Positions 36,057 through 45,475 of a stretch of 64,000 bases of DNA are shown here, piece by piece; position 1 is the first letter of the stretch, and every line of letters begins with the position of its first letter. This DNA comes from Bacteroidota bacterium (GTDB taxonomy: Bacteria > Bacteroidota > Bacteroidia > Cytophagales > Cyclobacteriaceae). The notes beneath the pieces were generated by a model, which did not search any database, was not told where the DNA came from, and saw only the letters and a list, made by a program, of their open reading frames with translations. The DNA lies in assembly GCA_027592755.1 (NCBI GenBank), contig JAQCLE010000004.1, positions 1 through 64,000 of the forward strand, in the 5' to 3' direction. Both the position numbers and the translations under genes were made by a program.

Positions 36057-36487
36057 ATGGAAGCGGAACTGAATAAACCAAAACATCAAAGAGCAATTGG
36101 TTTCATCTTTGTTGTACTTGGTACTTTTTCCTTGGTAGTTAGCATTATAGTCTTCAACATGTACTTTCTTGGATCTTATATTTTCGGATCTGACCTCCCT
36201 TCAGAAGTAACTTTAGGCTCTTTAAAATCCATAACCCTTTTCAGTTTCTTATTGTCATTCCAATATTTCATGGCTTCATTGGACTATTTAACGTATTAGT
36301 CGGTTTAGGGATTTTGCGGCACAGGATTTGGGGACAGAGGCTGGCTTTAATTGCAGCATTCTTTATGTTTTTTAATTTCCCACTCGGAACCGCAATGTGT
36401 TTTTACGTATTCTATGCCTTGTTAAATAATGATATGCTCAAACAACTCGGAATTAATGGCAAATCAATAAAAATCGAACATTATTGA
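36057..36487 (+). pseudogene. Small four-helix membrane protein, frameshifted
   Basis: ATG 36057 begins a frame (MEAELNKPKHQRAIGFIFVV) coding one or two helices, ending at TAG 36297-36299. The adjacent -1 frame runs from about 36194 to TGA 36487 and carries the rest of the same family: FHGFIGLFNVLVGLGILR, then RIWGQRLALIAAFFMFFNFP and LGTAMCFYVFYALLNND. Together they rebuild a small integral membrane protein common in Bacteroidota. The two frames overlap, so a single indel near 36194-36296 is the simplest cause. A canonical -1 slippery heptamer T TTA AAA lies in frame at 36221-36227, so programmed frameshifting cannot be excluded. No function is known. Confidence 0.72.
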
Positions 36488-36585
36488 ATACCGATGGCTA
36501 GGATTAATTTATTTTAAGAAGTATTCCTAACATCTCGTTCCTTCATGCTATTTTAGAACTTTTTTGAAACGGGCCAAAAGCTCAA

Positions 36586-39510
36586 ATGAAGGTATCTCCA
36601 TCACGTCCATTCCAATTGATTTATTCTCTCTATAGCCATGAATATCTTGGCTATTTAATTGAGTCTTTTGTTATTCAGCTTGATGATCATGGGAGGCTCA
36701 CATTTTCTCACCAAAATATTTCGTCCAAAAATGCAACTGAATTTGTCTCAGGGCTTGATGGAGTTGATTACGAGCTCATCAAAATGATGGATTCCATGCA
36801 GCAGGAAGTAGTTATTAATCACTTCAGCAAAAAAAAGGTTAAACCTGCGGAATTCTTTCCTAAAGTATTCGAAACGGAAAATGGAGATAAACTTCTTCAA
36901 AATGAAATCTTCAGTTATCTCGAACGACGTCGTAGTAAAATTCTTGAGCTAATGCAAGGCAGAATGCTTTTTGAAATGGGGCATGACGGAGAACCCACCT
37001 GGAAACGGATTCATGTTCAAAAAGAACCAGCCTCGATTTTATTTCATTTCAGGAAAAATAAAGATAATACGCACTATTTCCCCACACTGAAACACAAGGG
37101 AGTTAAAATTGAGTTCCAATATAAAGGTGCATATATCATTTGCTCAAAACCTGGCTGGATGATCGTAGAAGACAAGCTCTATCACTTCTCGAAGGCGGAG
37201 GATGGCAATAAGTTGAAACCTTTCCTGAATAAGAAATTTATAGTTATTCAGCAAACCATGGAAGATGAATACTATAGAAAATTCATTGCCCCATTAATTG
37301 AATCGTTTGATGTTTATGCCAGGGGCTTCGATATAGTTACGGATAAATACCAGCCTTCACCTACGATTACCCTAACTGAGTTGGCTTCAAGCCAGGCAAA
37401 TCTTGAACTTTTTCAAAAAAAACAGAAAGACATTGATTCAGTTTCAAATCTTTTGATGGAATTGACTTTTGGATATGGTAATTACCATTTTAGGGCTGAC
37501 CAGATTAACCAGGTAAATGTTCGGGTTGAAAAACGAGATGATCAATACATTTTTCATCGGATAAAAAAGGATCTTGAATTTGAGAGATCAATGGTCAATG
37601 AGCTCCGTGCGAGTGGTTTACCGATCAAATCTAGTCGGATAACTCTGAAAACTTCGGAAGCTTTTCAATGGATAAAGGAGAATTCCAGGCTTATTGATAA
37701 GCTTGGATTAAGGATTCAGCAGAACACTAAAAACCGCAAAAAATATTTTATCGGACAATCTGAATTATCATTGGAAGTAAGGGAAAGCATCGACTGGTTT
37801 GACATTCATGCGATGGTAAAATTCGGAGAATATAAAATCCCCTTTAAAAAATTGCGACAATACATCCTGGCAAATAAATCGGAAATCGAGCTGCCAAATG
37901 GAGAGGTGGCAGTTATACCCGAATCATGGTTTACTGAGTATTCGGAAATTTTCGCTTTTATGGAAGATTCTTCGAAAGGTGAATTGGGTTTAAAGAAACA
38001 TCATTTGACCCTTGTATATGACCTTGAAAACAATAATCTGGCCAAGGTAACACTTGATCGTAAATTGGAAAGGTTAAAAGATTTCACCAAAATCGATGAT
38101 TGCCCAATCCCCCTCGGATTTAAAGGTACCTTGAGACCCTATCAAAAATCAGGGTTTAATTGGCTACAATTTCTTCACAAATACAACTTTGGAGGGTGTC
38201 TGGCTGATGATATGGGATTAGGTAAAACAGTGCAAACGTTAGCCATGCTGCAAGGGCAAAAAGAAACTTCATCAAAACTTACGAATCTCCTGGTTATGCC
38301 AACGTCTCTTGTATACAATTGGGAGATGGAGGCTGCAAAGTTTACACCAGAACTTAAAGTTTTATCTTACTCAGGGACCAATCGAATTAAGGACGTTGGC
38401 ATATTTACCAATTACGACCTCATTCTTACTTCATACGGCATAGTGAGACTGGATATAGAACTTCTCAGCAAATTCTATTTCAATTATGTCATCCTGGATG
38501 AATCGCAGGCGATAAAGAATCCCGAATCAATAATTTCAAAATCAGTTAGGAAATTGAATTCCAAATCCCGACTGATTCTTACTGGCACTCCAATCGAAAA
38601 CAGCACCCTCGATTTGTGGTCACAAATGTCTTTCATCAATCCCGGTCTTCTGGGGAACCAAAGATTTTTTAAAGATCAATTTCTTTTCCCTATTGAGAAG
38701 AAACAGGATGAACAGAAATCAACACGACTCTACAGTATTATAAAGCCATTTATATTGAGAAGGGAAAAGAGCCAGGTTGCCAAGGAATTACCTGCTAAGA
38801 TTGAAACGATCAAATATATAACGATGACGGCCATGCAGGAAAAGCAATACGAGGAGGCGAAATCTTTCTATAGAAATAAAATAATGAAAGAGATTGACGA
38901 AAATGGCGTGAACAAATCACAGATTTTACTTTTACAAGGACTAACAAAACTCAGACAAATAGCCAACCATCCTTTGTTGGTAGATGAAAGTTATGCCGGT
39001 GATTCAGGCAAACTGAATGATGTCACCCACATGATTCATAGTGCTATCAACAAGGGTCATAAGATTCTGATATTCAGCCAGTTCGTCAAGCATCTCAAGA
39101 TACTTTCTGATTATCTTTTCAGGAATAAACTTGATTTCGCCTACCTCGATGGGTCGACCAAAGACAGGCGGGACCAGGTTGAGAGGTTTCAAAGTGAAAG
39201 TAGTTTGCAGCTATTTTTGATTTCACTAAAAGCAGGTGGATTAGGTTTAAACCTTACGAAGGCTGATTATGTATTTTTGCTCGATCCATGGTGGAATCCT
39301 GCCGTTGAAACACAGGCTATTGACAGGGCTCATAGAATTGGGCAGGAAAACAAGGTATTTACCTACAAATTCATTACAAAAAATACTGTAGAGGAAAAAA
39401 TTCTTAAACTTCAAGAGAGAAAATTAAAACTTGTCACTGACTTAATCAGTGTTGAACAAGGCGTTGTGAAGAGCCTTTCAAAAGAAGATATTGACAGCCT
39501 GTTGGCTTAA
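36586..39510 (+). CDS. SNF2-family DNA-dependent ATPase
   Basis: A 974-residue Swi2/Snf2 protein. The first about 500 residues are a beta-rich region without a recognised domain. Then come helicase motif I DDMGLGKTVQT (G546-K547-T548), motif II written DESQ (from D638) instead of DEAH, motif III LILTGTPIENSTLDLWSQ, and in lobe 2 SLKAGGLGLNLTKADYVFLLDPWWNPAVE with the arginine-finger region QAIDRAHRIGQ. Bacterial Snf2 proteins use ATP to move along DNA and may remodel RNA polymerase or protein-DNA complexes. No restriction or defence genes are adjacent, so a housekeeping role is more likely. Its stop overlaps that of the convergent USP gene. Confidence 0.92.
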   Translation: MKVSPSRPFQLIYSLYSHEYLGYLIESFVIQLDDHGRLTFSHQNISSKNATEFVSGLDGVDYELIKMMDSMQQEVVINHFSKKKVKPAEFFPKVFETENGDKLLQNEIFSYLERRRSKILELMQGRMLFEMGHDGEPTWKRIHVQKEPASILFHFRKNKDNTHYFPTLKHKGVKIEFQYKGAYIICSKPGWMIVEDKLYHFSKAEDGNKLKPFLNKKFIVIQQTMEDEYYRKFIAPLIESFDVYARGFDIVTDKYQPSPTITLTELASSQANLELFQKKQKDIDSVSNLLMELTFGYGNYHFRADQINQVNVRVEKRDDQYIFHRIKKDLEFERSMVNELRASGLPIKSSRITLKTSEAFQWIKENSRLIDKLGLRIQQNTKNRKKYFIGQSELSLEVRESIDWFDIHAMVKFGEYKIPFKKLRQYILANKSEIELPNGEVAVIPESWFTEYSEIFAFMEDSSKGELGLKKHHLTLVYDLENNNLAKVTLDRKLERLKDFTKIDDCPIPLGFKGTLRPYQKSGFNWLQFLHKYNFGGCLADDMGLGKTVQTLAMLQGQKETSSKLTNLLVMPTSLVYNWEMEAAKFTPELKVLSYSGTNRIKDVGIFTNYDLILTSYGIVRLDIELLSKFYFNYVILDESQAIKNPESIISKSVRKLNSKSRLILTGTPIENSTLDLWSQMSFINPGLLGNQRFFKDQFLFPIEKKQDEQKSTRLYSIIKPFILRREKSQVAKELPAKIETIKYITMTAMQEKQYEEAKSFYRNKIMKEIDENGVNKSQILLLQGLTKLRQIANHPLLVDESYAGDSGKLNDVTHMIHSAINKGHKILIFSQFVKHLKILSDYLFRNKLDFAYLDGSTKDRRDQVERFQSESSLQLFLISLKAGGLGLNLTKADYVFLLDPWWNPAVETQAIDRAHRIGQENKVFTYKFITKNTVEEKILKLQERKLKLVTDLISVEQGVVKSLSKEDIDSLLA

Positions 39511-40355
39511 TCGTCTCGTTTCAAACTGATGGTCCAAACAGGAAGAGGTGAATGATTCACGACATCTTCTGCCAAACTTCCGCTTATAAAATGACTTAAC
39601 CCTTTTCTACTGTGTGTGGACATAGCAATCATGTCAGCACTTAATTCTTTAGCAAATTCTATAATTCCACTATCGGGTTGGATATTTTTGCGAATGTTAA
39701 CCGTATAATCTTCAAACTCATTCTCCAAAGCAAACGATCTTAACTTACCAATCATTTCATCATGATTAATAATGACGTGAGGGGTGTCAACGTAAATAAA
39801 GTGAATTGTAACATTCAAAACTTTTTGCAAAGTCTTTAATTGTGATATTACTTTTTCTTCGCTTCCACTCAAGTCAAGACCAAATACTATGTTCTCGATT
39901 TCGTTAATCACAGCCGGGTATCTTACTGTTATAACAGGACAAGGAGAAAATCTGACTACTTTTTCCGCATTCGATCCAATAAATATTTCCTTTAACCCGG
40001 TAGCTCCTTTTGTACCCATCACCACCAAGTCAATGCTATTTTCTGAGATGTAGTCAAGTGTTGAATCTAATACTACCCCAACTTCTGTTTTGATAAGAAT
40101 TTCAACTCGAGATTCACTCTCTGAAACTAGTTTTTCAAGCCTAATTTGATGGTCTTTGGTGATAGTTTTTAGAAAGTCAGCTCCCCAGTCAGCTACGATT
40201 GGGGCTCCCATTGGATCAGCAACTGCACTAATAGGTACCTCAACAATGTTGATCACGTGAACTTTACCACCACTTTTTTTTGCTAATTGAAGAGCTAAGT
40301 CAAAAGCATATCCAGCCTGTGTGGAAAAATCAGTTGGTACAAGAATATTTTTCAT
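39507..40355 (-). CDS. Tandem universal stress protein
   Basis: Two USP domains in one chain: residues about 1-145 (ILVPTDFSTQAGYAFDLAL ... VVMGTKGATGLKEIFIGSNAEKVVRFSPCPVITVR) and 150-282 (NIVFGLDLSGSEEKVISQL ... IAMSTHSRKGLSHFISGSLAEDVVNHSPLPVW). The ATP-loop motif G-x2-G-x9-G is clear in the first domain (GTKGATGLKEIFIG) and weaker in the second (THSRKGLSHFISGSLAE). USPs bind ATP and act in stress survival; partners cannot be inferred. It ends in a 4-nt TTAA overlap with the SNF2 gene stop. Confidence 0.9.
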   Translation of the reverse strand: MKNILVPTDFSTQAGYAFDLALQLAKKSGGKVHVINIVEVPISAVADPMGAPIVADWGADFLKTITKDHQIRLEKLVSESESRVEILIKTEVGVVLDSTLDYISENSIDLVVMGTKGATGLKEIFIGSNAEKVVRFSPCPVITVRYPAVINEIENIVFGLDLSGSEEKVISQLKTLQKVLNVTIHFIYVDTPHVIINHDEMIGKLRSFALENEFEDYTVNIRKNIQPDSGIIEFAKELSADMIAMSTHSRKGLSHFISGSLAEDVVNHSPLPVWTISLKRDD

Positions 40356-40451
40356 GATTAATGAACGTTATCTTTTTAAAGATACCAACTATTAGGGAAT
40401 TTGATCCTGACAGGACATGTTCAATTGTCTGATCAAAATCATAAAATTAAT

Positions 40452-41003
40452 CTATCCGATAAATTTGTTGATTGCATTTTCAGCGTCTTTTTGAGCTATA
40501 TCAAGATTCTGATTCAATATTACAATATCAAAATCCTTCTCAAAACTCATTTCATATGATGCCTTATCTATCCGCTTCTTTAAGTCTTCAGTCGACTCCG
40601 TATTTCGCTTGATTAGTCGCTCTTTAATTACTTCAGGACTATCAACTTTGATGAATATAGACAGAGCCTTATCGCCAAAATATTCTTTGAGATTTACCCC
40701 TCCCTGAACATCCACATCGAAAAGCACGACCCTGCCATTTTGCCAAATTCTTTCTATTTCTGATTTTAAAGTGCCATAAAAAAAACCTTCATAGACCTCT
40801 TCTTTTTCAACAAATTCTTTTGTCAAGAAATCTTTAGCAGTTAAAAAATAATAGTCCTTCCCATCCACTTCAAGAGGACGGGGTTTTCTTGTGGTTGCTG
40901 AAATCGAGAACTGAAGAAGAGGATTCACTTTAAGAAGATGTCTCACAATTGTGGTTTTACCTGAACCGGACGGAGCGCTGATAATTATGGCCTTCCCTAT
41001 CAT
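40452..41003 (-). CDS. gmk: Guanylate kinase
   Basis: Phosphorylates GMP to GDP with ATP. P-loop SAPSGSGKTTI, the GMP-binding SATTRKPRPLEVDGKDYYF, VLFDVDVQGG and the lid arginine region LIKRNTESTEDLKKRID are visible. At 183 residues it is a short but complete family member. It lies between the USP and ahcY genes on the minus strand; a hairpin separates it from ahcY, suggesting that it is transcribed on its own. Confidence 0.96.
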   Translation of the reverse strand: MIGKAIIISAPSGSGKTTIVRHLLKVNPLLQFSISATTRKPRPLEVDGKDYYFLTAKDFLTKEFVEKEEVYEGFFYGTLKSEIERIWQNGRVVLFDVDVQGGVNLKEYFGDKALSIFIKVDSPEVIKERLIKRNTESTEDLKKRIDKASYEMSFEKDFDIVILNQNLDIAQKDAENAINKFIG

Positions 41004-41033
41004 TTCTTATCTACAAAATCGAAGATCATCTTC

Positions 41034-41067
41034 AAAAAAATAAGGGAGGAATTAATGATCCTCCCTT
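41034..41067 (-). terminator. Rho-independent terminator after ahcY
   Basis: AAGGGAGGA (41042-41050) and TCCTCCCTT (41059-41067) form a 9-bp stem with an 8-nt loop. Read on the minus strand it is followed by a T-rich run (A-run 41034-41040). It lies 5 nt past the ahcY stop. Confidence 0.85.
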
Positions 41068-41071
41068 TTTA

Positions 41072-42379
41072 TTAGTAGCGATAATATTCTGGTTTGTAGG
41101 GTCCACCCACTTTTACACCAATATAATCGGCTTGTTCTTTTGTGAGTAAATCCAATTCAACCCCAACTTTGGCCAAATGAAGACGGGCAACTTCTTCATC
41201 TAGATGTTTTGGTAAAGTATAGACTTGATTTTCATAATTGGCTGTATTACCCCAAAGTTCCAATTGAGCCAACACCTGGTTGGTGAATGAATTTGACATC
41301 ACAAATGATGGATGTCCGGTGGCACAACCCAAATTAACAAGCCTTCCTTCTGCCAAAACAATCACTTCCTTTCCATTGACATTATACAAATCTACCTGGG
41401 CTTTGATTTCTTGTTTTGTGTCTCCATAGTTAGAATTTAACCAGTGCATGTCAATTTCAGTATCAAAGTGGCCTATGTTGCAAACCACGGCCTTATCCTT
41501 CAATAATAAGAAGTGTTCTGCACAAATAATGTCCTTGTTACCAGTTGCTGTAACCACAATATCCACCTCCTTAACAGCATCGATCATTTTTTTTACTTCA
41601 TAACCATCCATCGCTGCCTGAAGTGCACAGATTGGGTCAACTTCTGTTACTATTACCCTCATACCGGCATTTCTCAAAGATTCCGCCGAACCTTTCCCCA
41701 CATCACCATAACCTCCAACTACAGCCACTTTTCCTGCAAGCATCAGATCAGTTGCACGACGGATCGCATCAACCAAGGACTCACGGCAGCCATATTTGTT
41801 GTCAAATTTTGATTTAGTAACTGAGTCATTAACATTGATTGCGGGAATTGGCAATATTCCTTTTTGAACACGCTCATACAATCTATGTACACCAGTTGTG
41901 GTTTCTTCTGATATCCCCTTAACATGAGGTATCAATTCAGGATATTTGTCCAATACCATATTGGTAAGATCGCCTCCATCATCTAATATCATGTTCAGCG
42001 GTTTGCGGTCCTCACCAAAGTACAGGGTCTGTTCAATTGCCCAATCAAATTCCTCGGCGTTCATTCCCTTCCAGGCGTAGACATTGATACCTTCAGCTGC
42101 AATTGCCGCTGCGGCATGATCCTGAGTCGAGAATATGTTACATGATGACCATGTCACCTCTGCTCCTAATTCGATTAAGGTTTCTATTAAAACAGCAGTT
42201 TGGATGGTCATGTGTAAACAACCAGCAATTCGGGATCCGGTTAGAGGTTTTTCTTTGCCATATTTTTCTCGCAACGCCATTAATCCCGGCATTTCCGCCT
42301 CAGCAAGCCTGATTTCCTTCCTGCCCCATTCGGCTAGGGAAATGTCTTTAACTTTGTATTTCAAATAAGTCTCGGTCAT
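41072..42379 (-). CDS. ahcY: Adenosylhomocysteinase
   Basis: Hydrolyses S-adenosylhomocysteine to adenosine and homocysteine, recycling methylation product. The N-terminal substrate domain ([29 protein letters not shown]), the catalytic [17 protein letters not shown] with its lysine and aspartate, the NAD Rossmann motif [15 protein letters not shown] and the C-terminal [11 protein letters not shown] are all present. The length of 435 is standard for the bacterial form. It is a single-gene unit bounded downstream by a strong terminator, with an exact -7 element upstream. Confidence 0.98.
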   Translation of the reverse strand: MTETYLKYKVKDISLAEWGRKEIRLAEAEMPGLMALREKYGKEKPLTGSRIAGCLHMTIQTAVLIETLIELGAEVTWSSCNIFSTQDHAAAAIAAEGINVYAWKGMNAEEFDWAIEQTLYFGEDRKPLNMILDDGGDLTNMVLDKYPELIPHVKGISEETTTGVHRLYERVQKGILPIPAINVNDSVTKSKFDNKYGCRESLVDAIRRATDLMLAGKVAVVGGYGDVGKGSAESLRNAGMRVIVTEVDPICALQAAMDGYEVKKMIDAVKEVDIVVTATGNKDIICAEHFLLLKDKAVVCNIGHFDTEIDMHWLNSNYGDTKQEIKAQVDLYNVNGKEVIVLAEGRLVNLGCATGHPSFVMSNSFTNQVLAQLELWGNTANYENQVYTLPKHLDEEVARLHLAKVGVELDLLTKEQADYIGVKVGGPYKPEYYRY

Positions 42380-42416
42380 AGTTATCTTTTTATTTAACTT
42401 TTTTTAAAATAGGGTG

Positions 42417-42424
42417 CAAAGCTA
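42417..42424 (-). promoter_or_regulatory. -7 element for ahcY
   Basis: TAGCTTTG on the minus strand matches TAnnTTTG exactly, 37 nt before the ahcY ATG. No TTG is seen at -33. Confidence 0.4.
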
Positions 42425-42430
42425 TTAAAA

Positions 42431-42691
42431 ATGAAATCGAAAACGAAGGAAGAAAGCAACTCTCCTGAACATCCGAGCATATTTAAAAAGATTGCTGTCT
42501 TGCCGATTCTGTTTTATCAATACAGCATTTCGCCCCTTTTTCCTCCAAGTTGCAGATTTAGCCCCACATGTTCAGAGTATGTAAAGGGGGCTATTTTTAA
42601 GCACGGGATTTTTAAAGGCTTTTGGCTTGGTTTGAAGAGATTCTCAAAATGCCATCCTTGGGGTGGAAGTGGATATGACCCAGTTCCATAG
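42431..42691 (+). CDS. yidD: Membrane protein insertion efficiency factor YidD
   Basis: An 86-residue member of the YidD/Hemolysin-like family. The family signature [36 protein letters not shown] with three conserved Cys, and [18 protein letters not shown] at the end, are present. YidD is thought to help YidC/Sec insert inner-membrane proteins and is membrane-peripheral. The first about 20 residues are hydrophilic and extra. It starts only 51 nt after the ahcY start on the opposite strand, so the two promoters lie back to back or overlap. Confidence 0.93.
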   Translation: MKSKTKEESNSPEHPSIFKKIAVLPILFYQYSISPLFPPSCRFSPTCSEYVKGAIFKHGIFKGFWLGLKRFSKCHPWGGSGYDPVP

Positions 42692-42702
42692 TTTTGTTCA
42701 TT

Positions 42703-43110
42703 ATGGAATCCATTGCGAAATGCTATCTCGGTAAATTGAATGATGATTCCAATATGTGTGTTTTGCATCAGGATCGTTTGGTTATTATCAAAAACGGGAG
42801 AGTAACCATCTTTCCCCTCGAAGAGGGATTATCTTTTCAAGTTGATCATAAAAAATGGATGCTACCTTTGATTTCGGGTGGTATTTTGGGTTCACTTACT
42901 CTTGTGGCAATTTTCAAAAGCTTGTATCATCCGTGGTATTCACTTTTTTCACTCCTTATTGCTTCCTTCCTACTTTTTATTGGCATTGACGGCTCACATG
43001 TTTTGATTGTAAAGGTTGATAAGGTAGCAACCAATTTTCCTATTGCGTCAGATTCACAAGATATTAGAAAATTCATTGCACAGGTAAAGGAGCTAATAGC
43101 AACGACATAG
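42703..43110 (+). CDS. Small two-helix membrane protein, unknown function
   Basis: 135 residues, no recognised family. It starts MESIAKCYLGKLNDDSN and has a soluble first part of about 50 residues, two predicted membrane helices (about 50-70 and 75-95), and a C-terminal tail ending IRKFIAQVKELIATT. ATG 42703 is preferred over TTG 42694 in the same frame. It begins 11 nt after yidD on the same strand, so it is probably co-transcribed. It may work in membrane biogenesis, but only position suggests this. Confidence 0.6.
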   Translation: MESIAKCYLGKLNDDSNMCVLHQDRLVIIKNGRVTIFPLEEGLSFQVDHKKWMLPLISGGILGSLTLVAIFKSLYHPWYSLFSLLIASFLLFIGIDGSHVLIVKVDKVATNFPIASDSQDIRKFIAQVKELIATT

Positions 43111-43174
43111 AAGTGAACCGCCATTTTATTTGTTTGGATAAAAAACCCTAATCTTGAATTAAAAATTAACTGGT

Positions 43175-43936
43175 ATGTGCCTGATCCTCTTCTCATGGAA
43201 AAATCATCCTGACTATGAACTAATCATTGCAGCGAACAGGGATGAGTTTTATTCTCGCAAAACAGCCAAAGCACATTTTTGGCAAGATCATTCGGAAGTG
43301 CTGGCAGGCAGGGATCTCAAGGCCGGTGGAACATGGATGGGTATCACCAAATCCGGTAGGTTTACAGCGATTACCAATTACAGGAATCCTCAATTAAGGC
43401 GGGAAAACTCTCTTTCCAGGGGTTTTCTAACTCGTAATTACCTCGTGCAGGAAGAAAGTCCTCCGGAATACCTCCAGCTTATAAGACGTGATCGCGACGA
43501 GTATTTAGGATTCAATTTATTGGTGGGAAACCAGCAAGAGCTTTGGTATTATAATAATATTTCAGATAAAATTATTGAACTGAAACCTGGCAATTACACT
43601 CTTAGTAATGCATTCCTTAATACCTCATGGCCTAAAACGGATTTAGGGAGGGTACTTTTTGAATCGAAACTTAAAAACGGAGTGGAAGAAGAGGAATTCT
43701 TTGATATGCTGAAAACCAGGACAAGGCCCGAAGATGAGAGTCTTCCGAAAACCGGTGTTACTATAGAATTGGAGAGGGCTATTAGTCCAATTTTCATTGA
43801 AACCGAATCTTACGGCACCTGTAGTTCAAGCCTTTTAAGAGTTGGTACAAACCGAGAAGTAAAGTTTACTGAATTAACCCATGTTAATTCCGACCAAAAA
43901 AACAACCTGACCAGTTTTCAGTTTAAGATTTCTTAG
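43175..43936 (+). CDS. NRDE (TANGO2-like) family protein
   Basis: Cys2 follows the start (MCLILFSWKNHPDYELIIAANRDEFYSR), giving the eponymous NRDE motif of the TANGO2 family, with the later GRDLKAGGTWMGITKSGRFTAITNYRNP block. The fold is Ntn-hydrolase-like; human TANGO2 has been linked to haem and lipid handling, but the bacterial role is unresolved. The length of 253 is normal. It ends 9 nt from the convergent ECF partner gene, with no clear terminator between. Confidence 0.9.
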   Translation: MCLILFSWKNHPDYELIIAANRDEFYSRKTAKAHFWQDHSEVLAGRDLKAGGTWMGITKSGRFTAITNYRNPQLRRENSLSRGFLTRNYLVQEESPPEYLQLIRRDRDEYLGFNLLVGNQQELWYYNNISDKIIELKPGNYTLSNAFLNTSWPKTDLGRVLFESKLKNGVEEEEFFDMLKTRTRPEDESLPKTGVTIELERAISPIFIETESYGTCSSSLLRVGTNREVKFTELTHVNSDQKNNLTSFQFKIS

Positions 43937-43945
43937 CTACTAATT

Positions 43946-44860
43946 TTAACTCAACGCCAAGGTTATACCAGGATATGCTTTTTTGAAGTTCCTGGTGAAC
44001 ATTACTTCTGGTCCTACTTTTAGTTTCCCTATTATACCTCGGGTATAAAATAACTTGAGCATTGGTTTGTCAACAGATTGATCTGTGGAATGAAGAATAA
44101 ATTCTACTCCACTTGTCCAGGTGGCAGTTCTTCCATTTTTTGACTTGGAGTTTTCGAAAGCTGCTTTTACAATGTAAGCCTTCTTTAAAGCATTGCTGTA
44201 ACCCTCAGACATTCCGTGAGTTTTAATTAGTTGCACAGAAGATCCTAGATAAATCTTTTTCGTTATTTCTTCAGATTTTAAAAGGTCCATAGTAGCTCCA
44301 AATCCAAAACTTGGACCTACATATCTGCCATTAGCAGAGAAACTTCCTTCAAAGCGCACTCCGAAATTCGGCTGTCTTAATTTGATGTTGTTATCTGATT
44401 TCTTAAGAATAAGTGATCCGTTTTCGACCTGTGATTTTGCTCTTCGAGTTAAGATTTGATCTATTGGAATCTTCCCGTGCCTTGATCGACTTAGTTGGAT
44501 ATCAGTAGTTCTAGACTTGATCGTAAGGTTGTGGGTAGGAAAGTAGTTGTTACCAACAGTAATGGGAGTGATAGGAGCATCATTGTAAATTAGAGCAGTA
44601 ACATTTCCTATTGTCTCCTGATCTGAATTAAAATCAAACTTGATATCTTCAAGACTTAATGAAGCTGCGACAAGTAATGATGCACTTGCGGCCATAGCAG
44701 CATACCAGGCTATCATTTTCGGTCCCCCGCCGGCTCCGGTAATTGCCTTTTGAATCCTTTTCCAAACGGCTTCTTTGTTCCAAATAACATGGATTCCATT
44801 GTGTTTTTGAACATGGTTAACATCCTTACGGAATGTTTCATCAAGTTTCTTGTTATTCAT
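43946..44860 (-). CDS. ECF-associated membrane protein with beta-barrel-like domain
   Basis: Encoded directly after the ECF sigma factor, this protein has a short cytosolic N-terminus (NNKKLDETFRKDVNHVQ ... VWKRIQKAI), one membrane helix near residue 55 (IAWYAAMAASASLLVAASL) and a C-terminal part of beta strands alternating polar and apolar residues (GVRFEGSFSANGRYVGPSFGFGATMDL; KLFYTRGIIGKLKVGPEVMFTRNF). Position and helix suggest an anti-sigma factor, yet the last 150 residues resemble outer-membrane barrel strands. I chose ATG 44860; ATG 44872 is also possible and adds four residues. Either start overlaps the sigma gene (8 or 20 nt). Confidence 0.65.
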   Translation of the reverse strand: MNNKKLDETFRKDVNHVQKHNGIHVIWNKEAVWKRIQKAITGAGGGPKMIAWYAAMAASASLLVAASLSLEDIKFDFNSDQETIGNVTALIYNDAPITPITVGNNYFPTHNLTIKSRTTDIQLSRSRHGKIPIDQILTRRAKSQVENGSLILKKSDNNIKLRQPNFGVRFEGSFSANGRYVGPSFGFGATMDLLKSEEITKKIYLGSSVQLIKTHGMSEGYSNALKKAYIVKAAFENSKSKNGRTATWTSGVEFILHSTDQSVDKPMLKLFYTRGIIGKLKVGPEVMFTRNFKKAYPGITLALS

Positions 44861-45425
44861 TTTCGATGCCATACTTTCCCAACATTTTTCTTAAATGAGC
44901 TCTTGCTTTGCTTAATTGTGATTTTGAAGTATTCTCACTCACATTTAAATGATCTGCTATTTCCCTGTGAGTATACCCATCAATTACATACATATTGAAT
45001 ACCGTGCGATAACCCTTAGGTAGTTTTCTCACTAGTTTATAAATATCCTGAGCTAGAAGTTCTTGGTCGCACTGATAAGAATCCTTGATCTGAATATCGG
45101 CAGTATCAATTGCCTGAAACAAAGGATTCTTTTTTCTGAGAAACATCAATGACTCGTTAATCATAATTCTTTTAATCCAGCCATTCAATGATCCTTTATC
45201 CCTGTACTCAAACCGGTAGATGTTCAGAAAGACCTTAATAAAGCCGTTTGTAACGACATCCTCCGTGCTCTCATCTCTTTTGATATACCTATAACAAACA
45301 CGGAACATCTGATCAGCATAGCGATCATAGAGCACCCGTTGTGCTTTGCTGTCATTCTGCTGACAAAGGTGAGTTAACCTTTCTTCACTCAATTCGATAC
45401 CGTTATAATTAAGCGTTCTCTCCAT
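44853..45425 (-). CDS. ECF-type RNA polymerase sigma factor
   Basis: 190 residues with sigma region 2 (about 25-95: YADQMFRVCYRYIKRDESTEDVVTNGFIKVFLNIYRF) and region 4 (about 130-185: LPKGYRTVFNMYVIDGYTHREIADHLNVSENTSKSQLSKARAHLRKM), lacking region 3, as in ECF sigma factors. It directs RNA polymerase to stress or envelope promoters. The next gene overlaps it and likely controls it. A candidate ECF promoter (AACC and GGTCTTA boxes) lies upstream, suggesting autoregulation. Confidence 0.93.
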   Translation of the reverse strand: MERTLNYNGIELSEERLTHLCQQNDSKAQRVLYDRYADQMFRVCYRYIKRDESTEDVVTNGFIKVFLNIYRFEYRDKGSLNGWIKRIMINESLMFLRKKNPLFQAIDTADIQIKDSYQCDQELLAQDIYKLVRKLPKGYRTVFNMYVIDGYTHREIADHLNVSENTSKSQLSKARAHLRKMLGKYGIENE

Positions 45426-45475
45426 AAATGAATTTCGATATAAAAGGGTTGCCCCCTGTTGGTTCTAATCAAAAG

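Noticed and set aside
36586-39510. SNF2 gene as part of a defence island (for example DISARM-like)
   Set aside because: Neighbours are glycogen synthase, USP and guanylate kinase; no methyltransferase or nuclease is adjacent.
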